In this document: piece after piece, positions 45,641 through 57,989 of the stretch
How the letters are laid out: each line of letters opens with the position of its first letter
Numbering within the stretch: the first letter of the stretch is position 1
Source of the DNA: Druceiella hillmani
Taxonomy: Eukaryota; Arthropoda; Insecta; Lepidoptera; Hepialidae
Direction of reading: 5' to 3'
Assembly (NCBI GenBank): GCA_039881145.1
Contig: JAYKKI010000074.1
Coordinates: forward strand, 11,473,501 to 11,537,500
DNA length: 64,000 nt
Made by a program: the position numbers and the translations under genes
The notes under the pieces: model-generated
Told to the model about the DNA's origin: nothing
The model's input: the letters and a program-made list of their open reading frames with translations, nothing else
The model's database searches: none

Positions 45641-47399
45641 ATTCTTATGGAAGGCCACGTTGTTTAAAAAGTTTTGGTTCGGAATACATCTCATTATTAT
45701 GGTGACGTTGACCACTGCCAATCGGTACTATCTTAAATGAAAAAAGAACATCATAATTAATATAGAGCCTTCCATTCCGAGGTCTCATACAAAAATGAAA
45801 GGTGTTTCATTTCGAATTTATTTATGAATTATTGAACTTAAAATTATTGCAAAAACACTGAAACCCCGCACATCTGGGTCTTTTTATCTCCCTCCCTCAA
45901 ATATTTTACTGCACGATCCAGGCATAATTTGTGTTCAAATAAAAGAGTACGTTACACAAAGTAACCGAAATCAATTTAGTAAATGTATTGCAGGAAATAA
46001 AAAGCATTTATTTTTTTTAATGGAGTAGGCAGACAAGAATACAAGTGGCTCTTGATTGAATACAATTTAGCGACGTATATACCACCAAAAACAAAAAAGT
46101 GCGAAAGAAGTTAATTTCTATGGTATAGCAATTTAGTAAGCCGGTGAAATAATTGAAATTAAAAAAAACCAAGTTCTGTTTAGTTAGTAATTCCAAATCT
46201 AATTTTATGGTAGCTTTTCATTTTTTAATTCTATTTCAGCATATCATAAGCAATTGGTTAAATCTAAGGAGAACAAATTTGTGTAAATATGATTTACGTT
46301 TGTGGAACTTACGCACTGTGTTGAGTGTCTAATTGTAGATTCTGTTATATTACATTCGCTTGGTTCTAAATCAGATTATAAGTTTTATTAAAGATTTGAA
46401 ATATATTTTTAATAAAGACAAAATCGATGAATATTTCTAAGCATTGCGATTATGTGTAATAGCAGTCAAATAAAATAAATTAAATATTTTCTTCTAAATA
46501 TTTTATATGCACAATTAATCTGAACAGACAATATGAAATCGTTTTTTTCATGGACGTCACCTGAAAATAAACAACTTAGTGATGAAGCAAAACTTAGCTT
46601 TGTTTTGTAATAGCAAATTTATTATCTTATCCTCGAGACTAAAAAGTGAATGTAAAGTAAATAAAGAAAAAACACGCGAAAATAAGCAAAAAAAATTAAT
46701 TACAAAGAATTAAAAATAATAAATTAAATGAGAAATACTAAACATTTGGTCATGCATATTTAACAGACGTGGATATATTTATCAAAGCAAGAGTAAAAAT
46801 AAAAAATATGCGGAAAATGAAATACCTGTGGGCGAATTCACAATTTGTTGAAGAGTGAAAGTGTAATAAGAAGAGATGGGGACATGCCGTTTTGAGGGAA
46901 CTACTGGCATATATGTTAATAAGGTCAGTTGATGGCAAACTCAATCGTTATCGCTTGTTTATACCTTACTATCAGATTAATATTGTAACTGTTTGTTAGG
47001 ATCGAGGTCTTGACCAAATTATCGAAACTCTAAGTCAGCAGCGCTCGGAATGGGTTTACTTTTAACCAAATACGAACATTATTTCATAGCTGCAAATAAA
47101 TTATACAAAAAATACTTTAGTACATTACTGGTCAAATCTTTTGATGTTTTCAATACACTGCAGCTTAAACACAGATTTAAACCAAATTCTGTAGTTTAGT
47201 AGTTTCAGAATTAGTATGCGGGGTGGTGGAAATATTTATTTGCTCTTTTTAATTATATTTTTGGACCTGAAAAAATTTAAAAAATTCCTTGACTGAATAT
47301 TTTTAAACCCTTGTTACTAGCCCTTTAAAGCGATACTACATACCATCAAATTAATTATATGGAAGTTGAAAGATTACACAAAAATTCGTGTGGTATTAT
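45641..47399. other. AT-rich stretch, nothing recognised
   Basis: No gene signal. The frame at 46750-46944 is chance-like. Confidence 0.45.
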
Positions 47400-47900
47400 G
47401 GTCCTACGGAAGTGTTACATATACTTGCCATAAAATATTTGAAACCGTTCTGTATAGCTTAAATATTTACAAATCCAGCTTCGGTTTAAGACCTGGGGCC
47501 ATAGTTTCCATCTAAAGCCTTCCACTGACACTAATTTTATTATTATTGTTTATTAAGTCGGTAAGGAATTGAATCGAGAGGGCCAATTAAATCCGGTCTA
47601 TTTTGATTTGAAAAGGACATTTGAACGAGCTCACAATGATATTCTGATTTTAAAATTGTTTAAGATTTTGGGCTCGAAAACAATACGTCCGGTTTGGAAA
47701 TTGCAAGTCCCAGCTTCATGTCACCGAATCTCGAGTCAGCCAAAGTAGTAATCTAGGTCAACATTTATTTCTCTATTGTCAGAACTACTTGCTGTTTTTC
47801 TTTGCTTATGATTTAAAACTCTTCGTGGGTGTTCACAACCATAGGCTTGAATCCGAACATTACATACATTTAACTGTGAGGAAATAGACAATACAGATCA
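47400..47900 (+). pseudogene. Jockey-like non-LTR retrotransposon, reverse transcriptase fragment
   Basis: Across frame changes the + strand reads KIFETVLYSL (47432-47460), FGLRPGAIVS (47482-47510, for the usual GFRPGxST box), ELNREGQLNPVYFDLKRTFE (47566-47625; Asp at 47605-47607 is the first catalytic Asp of motif A), NDILILKLFKILG, then SSNLGQHLFL (usual GSxLGPLLF) and FFAYDLKLF (47798-47824; usual FADD, with the first Asp changed to Tyr). The order is that of the Jockey/CR1-type reverse transcriptase. Stops, frameshifts and the damaged catalytic box mean it is inactive. The endonuclease and the 3' end are missing. Confidence 0.7.
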
Positions 47901-48457
47901 ACGCCCGTCACGTGTTCCACTTGGGCATAGTTATCCGACAGAAGGAATTACGTTTGAAATAAATTCACCATTCCACAGCCAGAATATCTACGTATCATAC
48001 CTGTAAATTTATTAATTTTAGAACAATGGCGGCTAAAAACACGCAATAAAGTCATAGTAGATAGGGCATTAATCAATCACTGTATGCCTTTTTATTATTT
48101 GTTCTCAGTCTCATCAAAGTATACTTTTGTATATAATGCATACAAAAACAAGAAAAAAGAATTTTTTTCTTATATCCAGTAAGAGTCAAAACCATTTCAG
48201 AATTAAAGAGATTTCGTTACATGTTACTCCGCAAAAATATCTTATTTCATTTCAATATTTGTTTCATCGACACGCAGTACATGCCTTTATTCACCGTATC
48301 ATTAGATTAATTTTTTTGGTTGGAATTAAACTAAAGATATTTATGTAGTAATTATTTTAAGTTTATTTAAAATTATCAAAAAGACTTTCTCGAGAATGTG
48401 TAGTACAAATTCTTAATGATAAGATGCTAGAAATATTCGTGGTATAAAATAAGAAAG

Positions 48458-48776
48458 TTGGATGTTATACTCCACCTCAAGAGAGTAACAACAAACAACA
48501 ATCGATATTTTGTAATAACGGGCTTCCGAAAAGGAGCACCTACGTATAAGTTTTCTCTTTACTCCGGTCGAACGACAGACACTACAAGAATTGGAGACAA
48601 CGACTTTGAAATGCAGCTACTTTCTGAAGTAGTACTTCGCATCGAGCTTGTTGCCGAGTTCCGGTTGCAGCGTTCTCGTTAGACTCGGTAACACGATGCT
48701 TTTTACAACTGGGACCCAGTTGAGGCTCATTAATTTCAATATATAAAAACTCAAGTCTATATAGACTTTCTAGCAT
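48458..48776 (+). other. GC-richer segment with unassigned open frames on both strands
   Basis: A 74-codon + strand frame (48458-48682) and a 64-codon minus-strand frame (48582-48776) overlap a segment that is GC-richer than its flanks. The + frame is basic and polar, with no transmembrane segment and no motif I recognise. The local composition suggests an insertion or an old transposon piece; an exon cannot be excluded. Confidence 0.2.
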
Positions 48777-48779
48777 AAG

Positions 48780-49999
48780 GAGTTCAATCTTAAAAATGTT
48801 TTGATCAATCGCAATAAAATTTTAACAGGTACACGTTTCGGTTGTATCACTGCAATGAGAGGTAAAGACTGTTAATGCAAAGAAAGACAAAAGTTAAAAT
48901 TATGAAGACCCGATACAAAGAATTAACTTGTCTGTTGTTCTTGATCCGATAATAGACATTCAGTGAAACTGTCAATTTTTTTCTATAAAAAACAAGAGAT
49001 CAAAGTGTACTAAGCGTTGCAGGATAAGTATTAACAAATATTTACGGTATTTTATGTAAACTATTGTCAAAATATAAAATAAACCTGCCTTTTTTATCTA
49101 AGTTATTAAAGAAAATATATCTATTATTATTATAAAATTATACTACTTAATAATTTCCAAGTTCATAGCATTTATCATCACTATTGGAACATTACGTTTT
49201 TGCTCATCGATTGTTTAATTATAATCCGCGACAACATATTATGAAAAAGTCGAAAATAAAAAAATTTGAAGCGGAACGAAGAGGCGAGAAGAGGGTGGTC
49301 GGATAAAGAAAAACAGGAATTTTTGTGGAAAATTGTATATGCATATTAAACTATTTCACAAATTGTTATAAAAATCAATTTACTTCTGTTGTTTTAATCG
49401 GCTAATCGATTGAAAAGAAGAACTAACAAAATCTATAAATAATTGCGGCCTGTAGCGTATCCTCGTAAGTAAATACATACTGAAAAATATGAAAAATTAA
49501 AATATTTCTTTACTGTTTAGAGGAAGATCTCCACGTTTCAGAAAGCTCTATTAAACATTGATTACTTGTAAAATTATTTGAGTTATAATTACTTTTATTT
49601 TTAAAATTCAAAGCTGGTTCTCTAGTCAATGATAAAGTATGCACCTTCGAGTATGCAATTCAATGTTAGATCTGTTGGCAAAAGACAATGAAAAAAACTG
49701 TAAAAACACGGGCGATAAAAATAAAAAAAAGATTTAAAGTAAAATTCTTTCGACACTACATTATTTTGGTTATTCTACAAACTTAGTTCTATTGTCAATT
49801 TACGCGGTAATCTCTTTAATAAAGGAAATTATTTTTTAAACGATTTTCACAAAAAAAAGCGTCCGCTATCACTAACGACCCGCGCCCTATACACCCACTT
49901 GGTTGGGAGCAAATGTAGAGGACATTTGCTCTTCTGACATTTAATTTCTTTAATGATATAACATCGTAGACATTAGCCATATTGTCTAGTCATTGTGTT
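48780..49999. other. AT-rich stretch, nothing recognised
   Basis: No gene signal. Confidence 0.45.
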
Positions 50000-50340
50000 A
50001 TTCATTAATCATAAGCTGAACTCCGAATAATGGACTGCGAAAAGAGTAATTGTTTATATTTACTGTTTTCCTTTGTTGCTTCCAATCTCCACGAACAACT
50101 TTGGATTAAACGGAGAAATTATGATTGCGTGTTATCCATTGTACGTCATCGACGTTATTTATTGCCGACCCATAATTATTTTTAATCCCGTAATATGTTA
50201 GCGTTACGGATAATTTTCGTTGATGAGATAAATATTGATGCTAGATTAAACTGGACTGGCGTATTATCCCGGTTATGTTACGGAATTCGATAAGATCGTT
50301 GATCTTTTATTGATATTCTCTCGAACCCTATAATTTTCAA
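50000..50340. promoter_or_regulatory. Candidate conserved non-coding block
   Basis: This block is without open frames but has a less A/T-monotonous composition than its surroundings. It holds homeodomain-type words, including GGATTAA (50103-50109), TAATCCC (50183-50189) and several TAAT cores. It resembles an insect developmental enhancer by eye only; no target gene is visible. Confidence 0.15.
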
Positions 50341-51364
50341 GCGCTTCTGTTCATTTAACTCATTCAGTTAACTTATAGGTGACACAATTTTTCGCTTAAC
50401 ATTTTACAAAAAAACGTTTTTGAGTTTATTCCAACTCACGTATTCAAACAATATCCTGCAGGGAATGTAAAACCTAAATACATTTCGAATTTTTAATTTG
50501 CCCCTGTAAATTCACTATCTCAAAATTTAAATCGTTACTTAGCGCTGTATAACCAGGTAATTTATTTCAAAGTATACATTTTAATATGAACTAAAGATAC
50601 TTAACAGATGGAAAGTTCAAATTTACCATCGGAAATTTTAAGTTTCTATATTAAATCTTTTGTGGGAATTTACTGTAACAGAAAGACAGACTCGTGAATA
50701 ACGACTTAGAAGTAAATCTAGGCGCAGTAGATATGCTTCAAGGAAAGCGCAACTTCACTCAGCCAAATCCTTGCGCGCCGTATTCTAATCCTTTCAAGCA
50801 AAAAATTTCTTACTCGATTATCTAATATAAATGTCATCGTTTGTATTTTTTAGAAACGTATTCTGTACGCACTTAGGCATACATGAACACTTAGGGCAAA
50901 TAATATTTTTATTAAATTATTTTGGGATAATAAAAGTATTTGTAAATAGGTAAGTACAATTCACAATACATTTCTCCAATGGTCACAAAATATGGTGAAC
51001 ATATAAAAAAATTACAAAATTTTGGATAATCGATATAGTTTTCTGGTAAACATTAGATAAACTTCCAGAATCACTGTTTTCTTCATAATTTTGTCTGCAA
51101 CAATGTGTTTGTTTTCGGAAATTATGTTTTTTGTTATCAGACGGTTTGCGAAAAAATTTTTCTGGACATTTTTTCAATACCTGTAAAACCATCATCTTAC
51201 ATAAAACGTACTATATATATTTTCGACAATTTTGTAGCTCAATCTTTTTTATAATAGTCTACATGTTACAGGCAAAATTATGAAAACAATCATATTTTTT
51301 TGCTCCCCCTAAAATTTCTTTATACATATTTTTGGGCGTTAATGATTGCGATAAACACTGGTCA
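50341..51364. other. AT-rich stretch, nothing recognised
   Basis: The 70-codon minus-strand frame at 50983-51195 is Lys/Asn/Cys-containing but matches nothing I know. No other signal. Confidence 0.35.
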
Positions 51365-51445
51365 ATATGCTTTTTAACTGTGCTTTTCAAGTTTCTACAT
51401 CAACCGGTTTCTGTGAAAAACGACTATATCAGATAGATGGACGTA
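51365..51445 (+). repeat. Dispersed repeat fragment with CCGGTTTCTGTGAAAAACG box
   Basis: TTTTCAAGTTTCTACATCAACC followed by GGTTTCTGTGAAAAACG and, after a gap, AGATAGATGGACG matches the order in the arms of the palindrome at 9455-9544. It is a single diverged copy. Confidence 0.5.
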
Positions 51446-52539
51446 TACATGCTTTTCGCTTGTCTTTAATGTGCTAAGTGCCACTGCGATATAAATTGTT
51501 TATAACTGCAGAAAATGGGGAAAAAATACTAACGTACTTTATTTAATAATAGACTAAACACTTACCCAGGCTAAGACAGGAAACTAGCAAAAATATTTTG
51601 CCTTTAAGGAAAACGGAAATGCGCGGCGCATCTCCCACTTACGTGACCACTTTATCTTTCTCTACGAGATTATATCGTATTTATCTGTTATCGTAGTCTT
51701 CTTTTATACTTTTAAATTGGTTAATGATACTATTTAACATTTGGTTTGTTTTTTTCCAGCTCTTTACTTTAATATTTTATATATGGTGTGCAGTATCAAT
51801 CATTTAAGGTTCTATAAATATTTTTGCCAAAATTTTACGTCGGATAAATTTAAACAATTTCTTGCTGATGTCCATGATACAGTTATAAAACATATAAGTC
51901 ACCTCTATTTTATTAGCTATCGCTTTAAAATACGTTTAAAGAAATTTCAGAAGGGTTTAATAAATTAATAATTTTTGTTATATTTCATACATGGTGAAAA
52001 ATTGAGTTAATTAAATTGTTAAACTTTATTTTACCATATTGTACAAGGTAGATCTAAAGATGTTGTCGCAAATTCTAAAAAATATACACTCCTCTCCCAT
52101 CTACAAAACTGATAAAATAAAAATTATGAGAAAACAGCATTATTAAAGGTTTACCTAAAGTCTGAAAACTAGAGCAACGTTTCCAAAATTATTTTTTAAA
52201 AAATTTTCGATATCTTTACGCCTGTAAAATATATACTATATGAATACTATTAACTTTTAAATGTTGATACGTGCCCAAACGTGCACGAAGTCATTTTAGT
52301 TAAAATTCTATTCGTACTAATCAATTTACTAGCGTCAATTTCAATTATACCAAGAATTTCTATGCATATTGTAAAATTATTGCAAATCTCCATCATAATA
52401 TATTCCAACTTTGCTAAACATTGTAACTTTCGTTATTGTTTTATAATAGAAAATCATATATTTTTCAATACCTAAAGATTGTAATTTTTTGATTTCGTTC
52501 TTTAAAAATAATAAAAAACCCTTATAATACTATTCCAGT
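51446..52539. other. AT-rich stretch, nothing recognised
   Basis: Frames at 51741-51968 and 52281-52475 carry no motif. Confidence 0.4.
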
Positions 52540-52800
52540 GTCCGGCTGTATGTCCATCACAAACATTTTTTTCTGAAACCGCTTGATATAAAAATTTTAT
52601 ATTTGGCACCCCACACATATTGCAATAGCCAAAACTCAAAAATGTTCAATTGGAAATTTTTGGTACTTATAAAACCTATTAACCCATACATATCGCAATA
52701 GATAATGCTCAAAAATATAGAATAGGAAATTATCGCAATAGCTAATACTCATAAATATACATTTAAAAATTTTGGGAAGGGCTAATTAAGTACACAATAA
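52540..52800 (+). repeat. Dispersed repeat copy with internal tandem repeats
   Basis: TCCGGCTGTATGTCCATCAC, then TTTCTGAAACCGCTTGA and TTTGGCACCCCAC form the usual order of this repeat family. They are followed by three imperfect repeats beginning RCAATAGMTAATRCTCA (near 52632, 52690 and 52736). Confidence 0.55.
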
Positions 52801-55153
52801 ACATTTTATATAATTCCACATATAATGTGTTCATTGAAAGGTCTATAAGTATATAGTACATAAGAGACTTAAAAATATTTTTTTTCATCATTTTAGGTAG
52901 ATACCTTATTCAAAAATATACTATAAAACATGCAGGAAAATATGTTCCCTCCCCTGGTTTTTGAAAGTACTCAACCTAAAATTACGAAGAAAATCGAACT
53001 CCCCCAAAAGATTCTAAGAAAACTATAGCTTTGATTCCTGTGTCACATTTTTTGAAATATTCCTCATACTTTTAGGTCAATCGAATTATGCAATACGCAG
53101 CCATTTTTCTATTTTCAAAATTGATTTTCACAGAAACGTTGCTACGACGAAACTTGAAAGTTGGCATAAAACATATCTTATTAAACTATATATTCGGGAT
53201 GTATTTTTCACCACCAACTTTTAAATATTCGCATGACATAAAATAGTCTTTAAACCTTTTAATTCTGTTATTCCTTTCTACACATAAAATGGAGTAAAAT
53301 TTGAAAAAGCTTGTTATGAGAAATTCAAAGATATTTATTTTCATTATTCTGAATTACATATTAAAGAAGATATTTAAAAAAACATGCAAAAATATTCCAT
53401 CACTTCTTTATATCCAAAACTAATGAGCCAAAATTCATGAAAGAATAGGGCTGATAAAACCTGACAATAACTTTATTGGATAACTAAAGCAATTATTGTG
53501 AATTTTATAATTTTTATTTTATGCACCATATTTTTATGTACGTAATAGATATAATAGCTAGTAGTTAGCAATATATTTAGATGATGAAGAAATTATTATT
53601 TTGAAACAGTTTAATTGAAATACAAATAAATAGAATAATATTTTAATAGAGTACAATTTGTAACATTGCTTGGAAAGTTTCATTATTACAAATTTTCTCA
53701 TTCTGCCTATCTTATTGCTTCATTTATAGACCAAAACATTCATTTGCTGTAATTTAATTCAGTGAGTCCCAATATCGAATTATTGAGTGTCTTGTTCTCA
53801 GGCAGTAATTCCTTGCTCTTTTTATAAAGTATCACAGGTCTTAAAAACCATTTTCGGCACACAAATACAAACTATAAATTTTAAGTAGACTCTTCCGGTT
53901 ACTAAGTTGAACCTTAATTAAATTTTTACCGGCAGATGAAAGTACTAATTAGCTTCTCACTAAAGGTCGACTAGATGTCATTGTAATATATCGCAAAAAT
54001 GGTTTTGAGGAATTTTTTTGGCAAACTAGAGTTCAGTTTAAATATTAAATTTTTAAATAAATTAAATAAAAATTATTGGTCTTTAAGGCACTGTTCATCA
54101 CTTTGTTTTTTTTATAATGTTATTAAATATATCGATAAATAAAGAATTCTCCGAAATTCACATTTTCTATTGGCGCTTACCATTGGCGTTATTTTTAATT
54201 ATATAAGTAATCTGATGAGAAAACAGTCTCCTCATAATATTATCTCAAGTTTAGATGTGATAATTGGAGGTAAGTATACTTACCGAAATTACATCATATT
54301 TACATTACGTTTAGTCAAAATTTCCTGAAAAGAAAAAAAATGAAGCTGTTAATTAGTCGAATGAATATAATGACGTTGTCAACGACTAAACGATGGGTAG
54401 ATGCCCTTCCTCATTATACCGACATAAGACTTAGCAAGTTCTCTAAATATATGAAATCATTGGTTTTATCTCAAACACGAAGTATGTTATCAACTATTGA
54501 CCATGGTTAATTATATATTTTCCTCATCACATATAGACCACTTAGAATGCAAAACAAATTCGATCGCCAATTTTTTTTTAATTTATGAAATTATAATTTG
54601 TAACGGAATACAAATTAATTACATACTAATCAAACGCATATTATTGGTTATTGTAAAACTTATCCCATTTCCACTATTTAGGGAGCTGATTTAATTAAAT
54701 AAAACGGCACACTAAGCAAATAATTTTCACACCATAAGATATTTTTAATATTTGTAAAACATTTCTTCATGCTATATTTCTTCAAAATATGCGTAAGTTT
54801 TCATTTCTAACTACAGACGCTGAATATTTTTAACGTCGCTCAGTTTTTAATTAGTCCTTTATCTATTTCTGACTTCATGCCTGTAATATGGGCAAAATAC
54901 AGCCAATTGTTGTACATTACATGTTTCATTTACTATAAAAAAATCTAAAAGGATCTTCTGAATAATTAAATCAGATAATTACTGTTAATAAAAAGTTCAA
55001 TGGAAAGTGTGGAGGGCTGATTTAGCACAAATAGTTTTTCATAAGACCTTGAATTCATTTTTTACATGGTAATATATCACGGTTCACTAAATTCCACCTA
55101 CATAAAACCAAAATTCACATTTTCCAAATCCTGATTCCACAAATTTTGTTAAA
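52801..55153. other. AT-rich stretch, nothing recognised
   Basis: No supported gene or strong repeat. The frame at 54497-54694 is chance-like. Confidence 0.4.
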
Positions 55154-55360
55154 TTATGCGTGATATGCACTTAAATCGTTATCGGTGTCAAGTGTCAAAA
55201 TGTATTCTGTTTCCCGAAACTTATGAGCGCCACGCCTCATTTGTGCTGCGATACTTCTACCACACATTTCCATGATGCAACTCAATGTGCTCCTCGGTTT
55301 ATCAAACCACATCGCCTGTAGCCTGCCGCAGTCCGAACACAAAATCGATTGACTCTCGTT
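55154..55360 (-). CDS. Small unassigned open frame in a GC-richer segment
   Basis: The minus-strand frame at 55154-55342 sits in a ~200-bp segment of higher GC. It starts MCSDCGRLQAMW with a Cys-x-x-Cys pair, continues with another Cys pair (SCIMEMCGRS) and ends with a charged, Asp-rich stretch. It could be read a few codons further upstream (NESQSIL). The amino acid mixture looks like real protein, but I recognise no family and no strong splice acceptor precedes it. It may be an isolated exon, a transposon remnant or chance. Confidence 0.2.
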   Translation of the reverse strand, partial: NESQSILCSDCGRLQAMWFDKPRSTLSCIMEMCGRSIAAQMRRGAHKFRETEYILTLDTDNDLSAYHA

Positions 55361-57439
55361 GATATAAATTTATTTTACTATTTCCGTAATTTGAATAATT
55401 AATTCTGGGTATTAATTTTGTGTCAAAATTCGATATTTGCAAAATTAAGAATAAATATTATTTAACCTAAGTAACTACGATTACGGCTATTGATTCTAAT
55501 GCCTTTTAACACGTACTTTTTTATCTGAAATTGGTGCCGAGACTAATTAATTAGATGAATCCCCACACTTTATTTCAAAATTAAAAAAAAATATATGTTA
55601 ATAATATTTTTTACAAAGAAGTAGAGACTTCCATAAATATGTGGCCTACACATATTATATACTAAACGTTATAACTATTATAATCAAACAAGGCGTTGCA
55701 TCTCTGAATATTTCAATACAGAACAGCGGATATAGACCTTCACAAGTAAATGTTTGTACAAATAGCATCCTAAGTTATCAAAACCGACAGGTTAATATTC
55801 ACCTCCTTATTTTGATCTTTAAACCTTTCATCTTTAAACATATGTTTTAGTTATGAATAGGTCAAAAGTTTATTTTTCAAGTCAAAACCCATATATTCCA
55901 ATTGGATCTCACTCCAGTTGAAGTTGTATTGTTTTATTGACAAAAACGTAAGTACCAAAAACAACGCCTTAAATCCCGGATGATATACCGTTGTCAATTG
56001 AAAGGTTTTATTGTCAGTCTCCAGAGTATATCATCAATTCCTATTCATATGGCACCCTAAACGCATTTAAATAAAAAGATTAAAGAGAATAGGGACAATT
56101 ATTTAAGTCAAATAATATGTGCTGGAATTTTTTTTAATTAAAAACTTTTATAAAATAAATGCATTAAAAACAAGAAATGCTAACAAAGAAATTACCGAGG
56201 TAAGAGAAAGGAAATCCAAACTCTGCACGGGTTCCCCCTATCATTAAAAAAATAATTTTTACACCTTCCATTATCATGATCAAATCTAAAATTCAATAGC
56301 AGTACTTAATTCCCATCCCTAAATTGAAACAAAGAATTTATTAATACCAGTAAAATGAGTCTAGACAGATCAACAGTCTCTGGCATGACATCATCATCAT
56401 TCCATGTCGTTACTAGAAAATAGTACGTGTTCCAAGTTTGAAGTCTCTCGGGAAGTGGTTAAATATAAATTTGTGCCAGAAAAAGAGATAATTTAACATT
56501 ATAAATGCTGTCTCAAAAGTAATATAACATGATTAGTACATACCACATACCCATACATAGTTTATGGATATCCAGACACTTTAATCTATGAACATATAAG
56601 GTGAAAATTTAATATAAATTCGAATAAGAGTTTTGAATCTCAAGTACTGTTTTGTGCAGATTTCAAAGACATGTGACTGATTAATAAACAAGAAGTTTAA
56701 TACAATAAATGTTTAAAAATTTATAAGCTATGTTGGTTTGGCTATTCGGTAATGATTGAATTGAAAATCTGGTTTCAAAATTTAAATATAAATAATTTAA
56801 ATATAAATATTCCGCAATAAATCCAGAGAAAATCGTCAAAAATTAGTTACGCTAAAACTAAATTAATTTAAGTAAATACGGAATGAAATTCATAAAAGAG
56901 ATGTTTTAAAAAATTTGTTTAAAAAGAACTATTTAAAAACAAAAATCTACTTTTACGTTTTTGCTTTATTAATTGTGTTCGTGTTTTGGTATTTTCTTCT
57001 TGAACTCATAGTTGTATTCAAAATGTTATTTTATTTCGACGTTGCTTTTATTTGCTTCCATTTATAAATTTTTGTTTTTGACTGACGATGCAAGCAATTG
57101 AAACTTGAATGAATACTTGTCTTGAATAACTCGTTACTTTGTATTGACGTTTGCAATTTAAGTATTAGATATTTACATAAAAGAAGATATATATCAAGAT
57201 TACAATGGTGAGGAAGCTCGCTGATTGGTGATGTGATGAGTGAACGATGTAAATAATAAAAAATATTTGCACATATTCTGACCAGAAATGTTTTTTTGTA
57301 TTTAACGGAAAAATAATTTTGCAGACAATAAATTACAAAAGATTTTAAATACTTGCCGAAAAAGAAGTAGATTTAATTTTTATTTATTTTTATTACATGA
57401 TTTTTATGATTTGGTTAAAGCTACTTAGAAAATGCACCT
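55361..57439. other. AT-rich stretch, nothing recognised
   Basis: No gene signal. The frame at 55641-55850 has no motif. Confidence 0.4.
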
Positions 57440-57680
57440 GGTACAAATTATGCTGGGGGTCTGCTCCGAGCGTTCAACAACATGTAAGTATGGCGGTTTC
57501 ACGTATTTAATCCATGATGCACGCGCGGTACGAAGGTGTTAATAATGTGAGCATAGGTGGTGCAAAGTTCACTCCTCAAGATTGCCTGCTACCGCTAAAA
57601 TCCGATTAACGTGGAGACGGGCGTAACTTATAATGCTGGCTGTTGTACTCCGAAATTTCCAAGAAGTTGTATGCCCAAAA
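57440..57680. other. GC-richer non-coding block
   Basis: The segment is GC-richer than its flanks and contains one good 5' splice-site word (CATGTAAGTA, at 57481). No frame longer than chance supports an exon. It may be an old transposon or regulatory DNA. Confidence 0.2.
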
Positions 57681-57989
57681 AAGAGTTTCCGAGCTTAGAT
57701 ATTGGATGAGACATAGGAAATATTAAATGGTAAGATAAAGTAGCCAATGTCTAGAACCTGCAGCATGTTAGTGAAAAAAGAGGAAAAAGACTTTAAAAAC
57801 TGCATATTTTAGAAAATATTGTTTGACAGAAATCCAGAAAAGCCTGGGAGCGCAAGACCGTCTCACGCTTTTGCCGAACAGTAATTAGAAAATGTTGAAA
57901 CCGATAATTAAAAAGAGCAGCTCAATACGGGTAAACGCGGACACTCATCATCGAAAGACTAAAACTGTCAGTGACTCAATCATCATACA

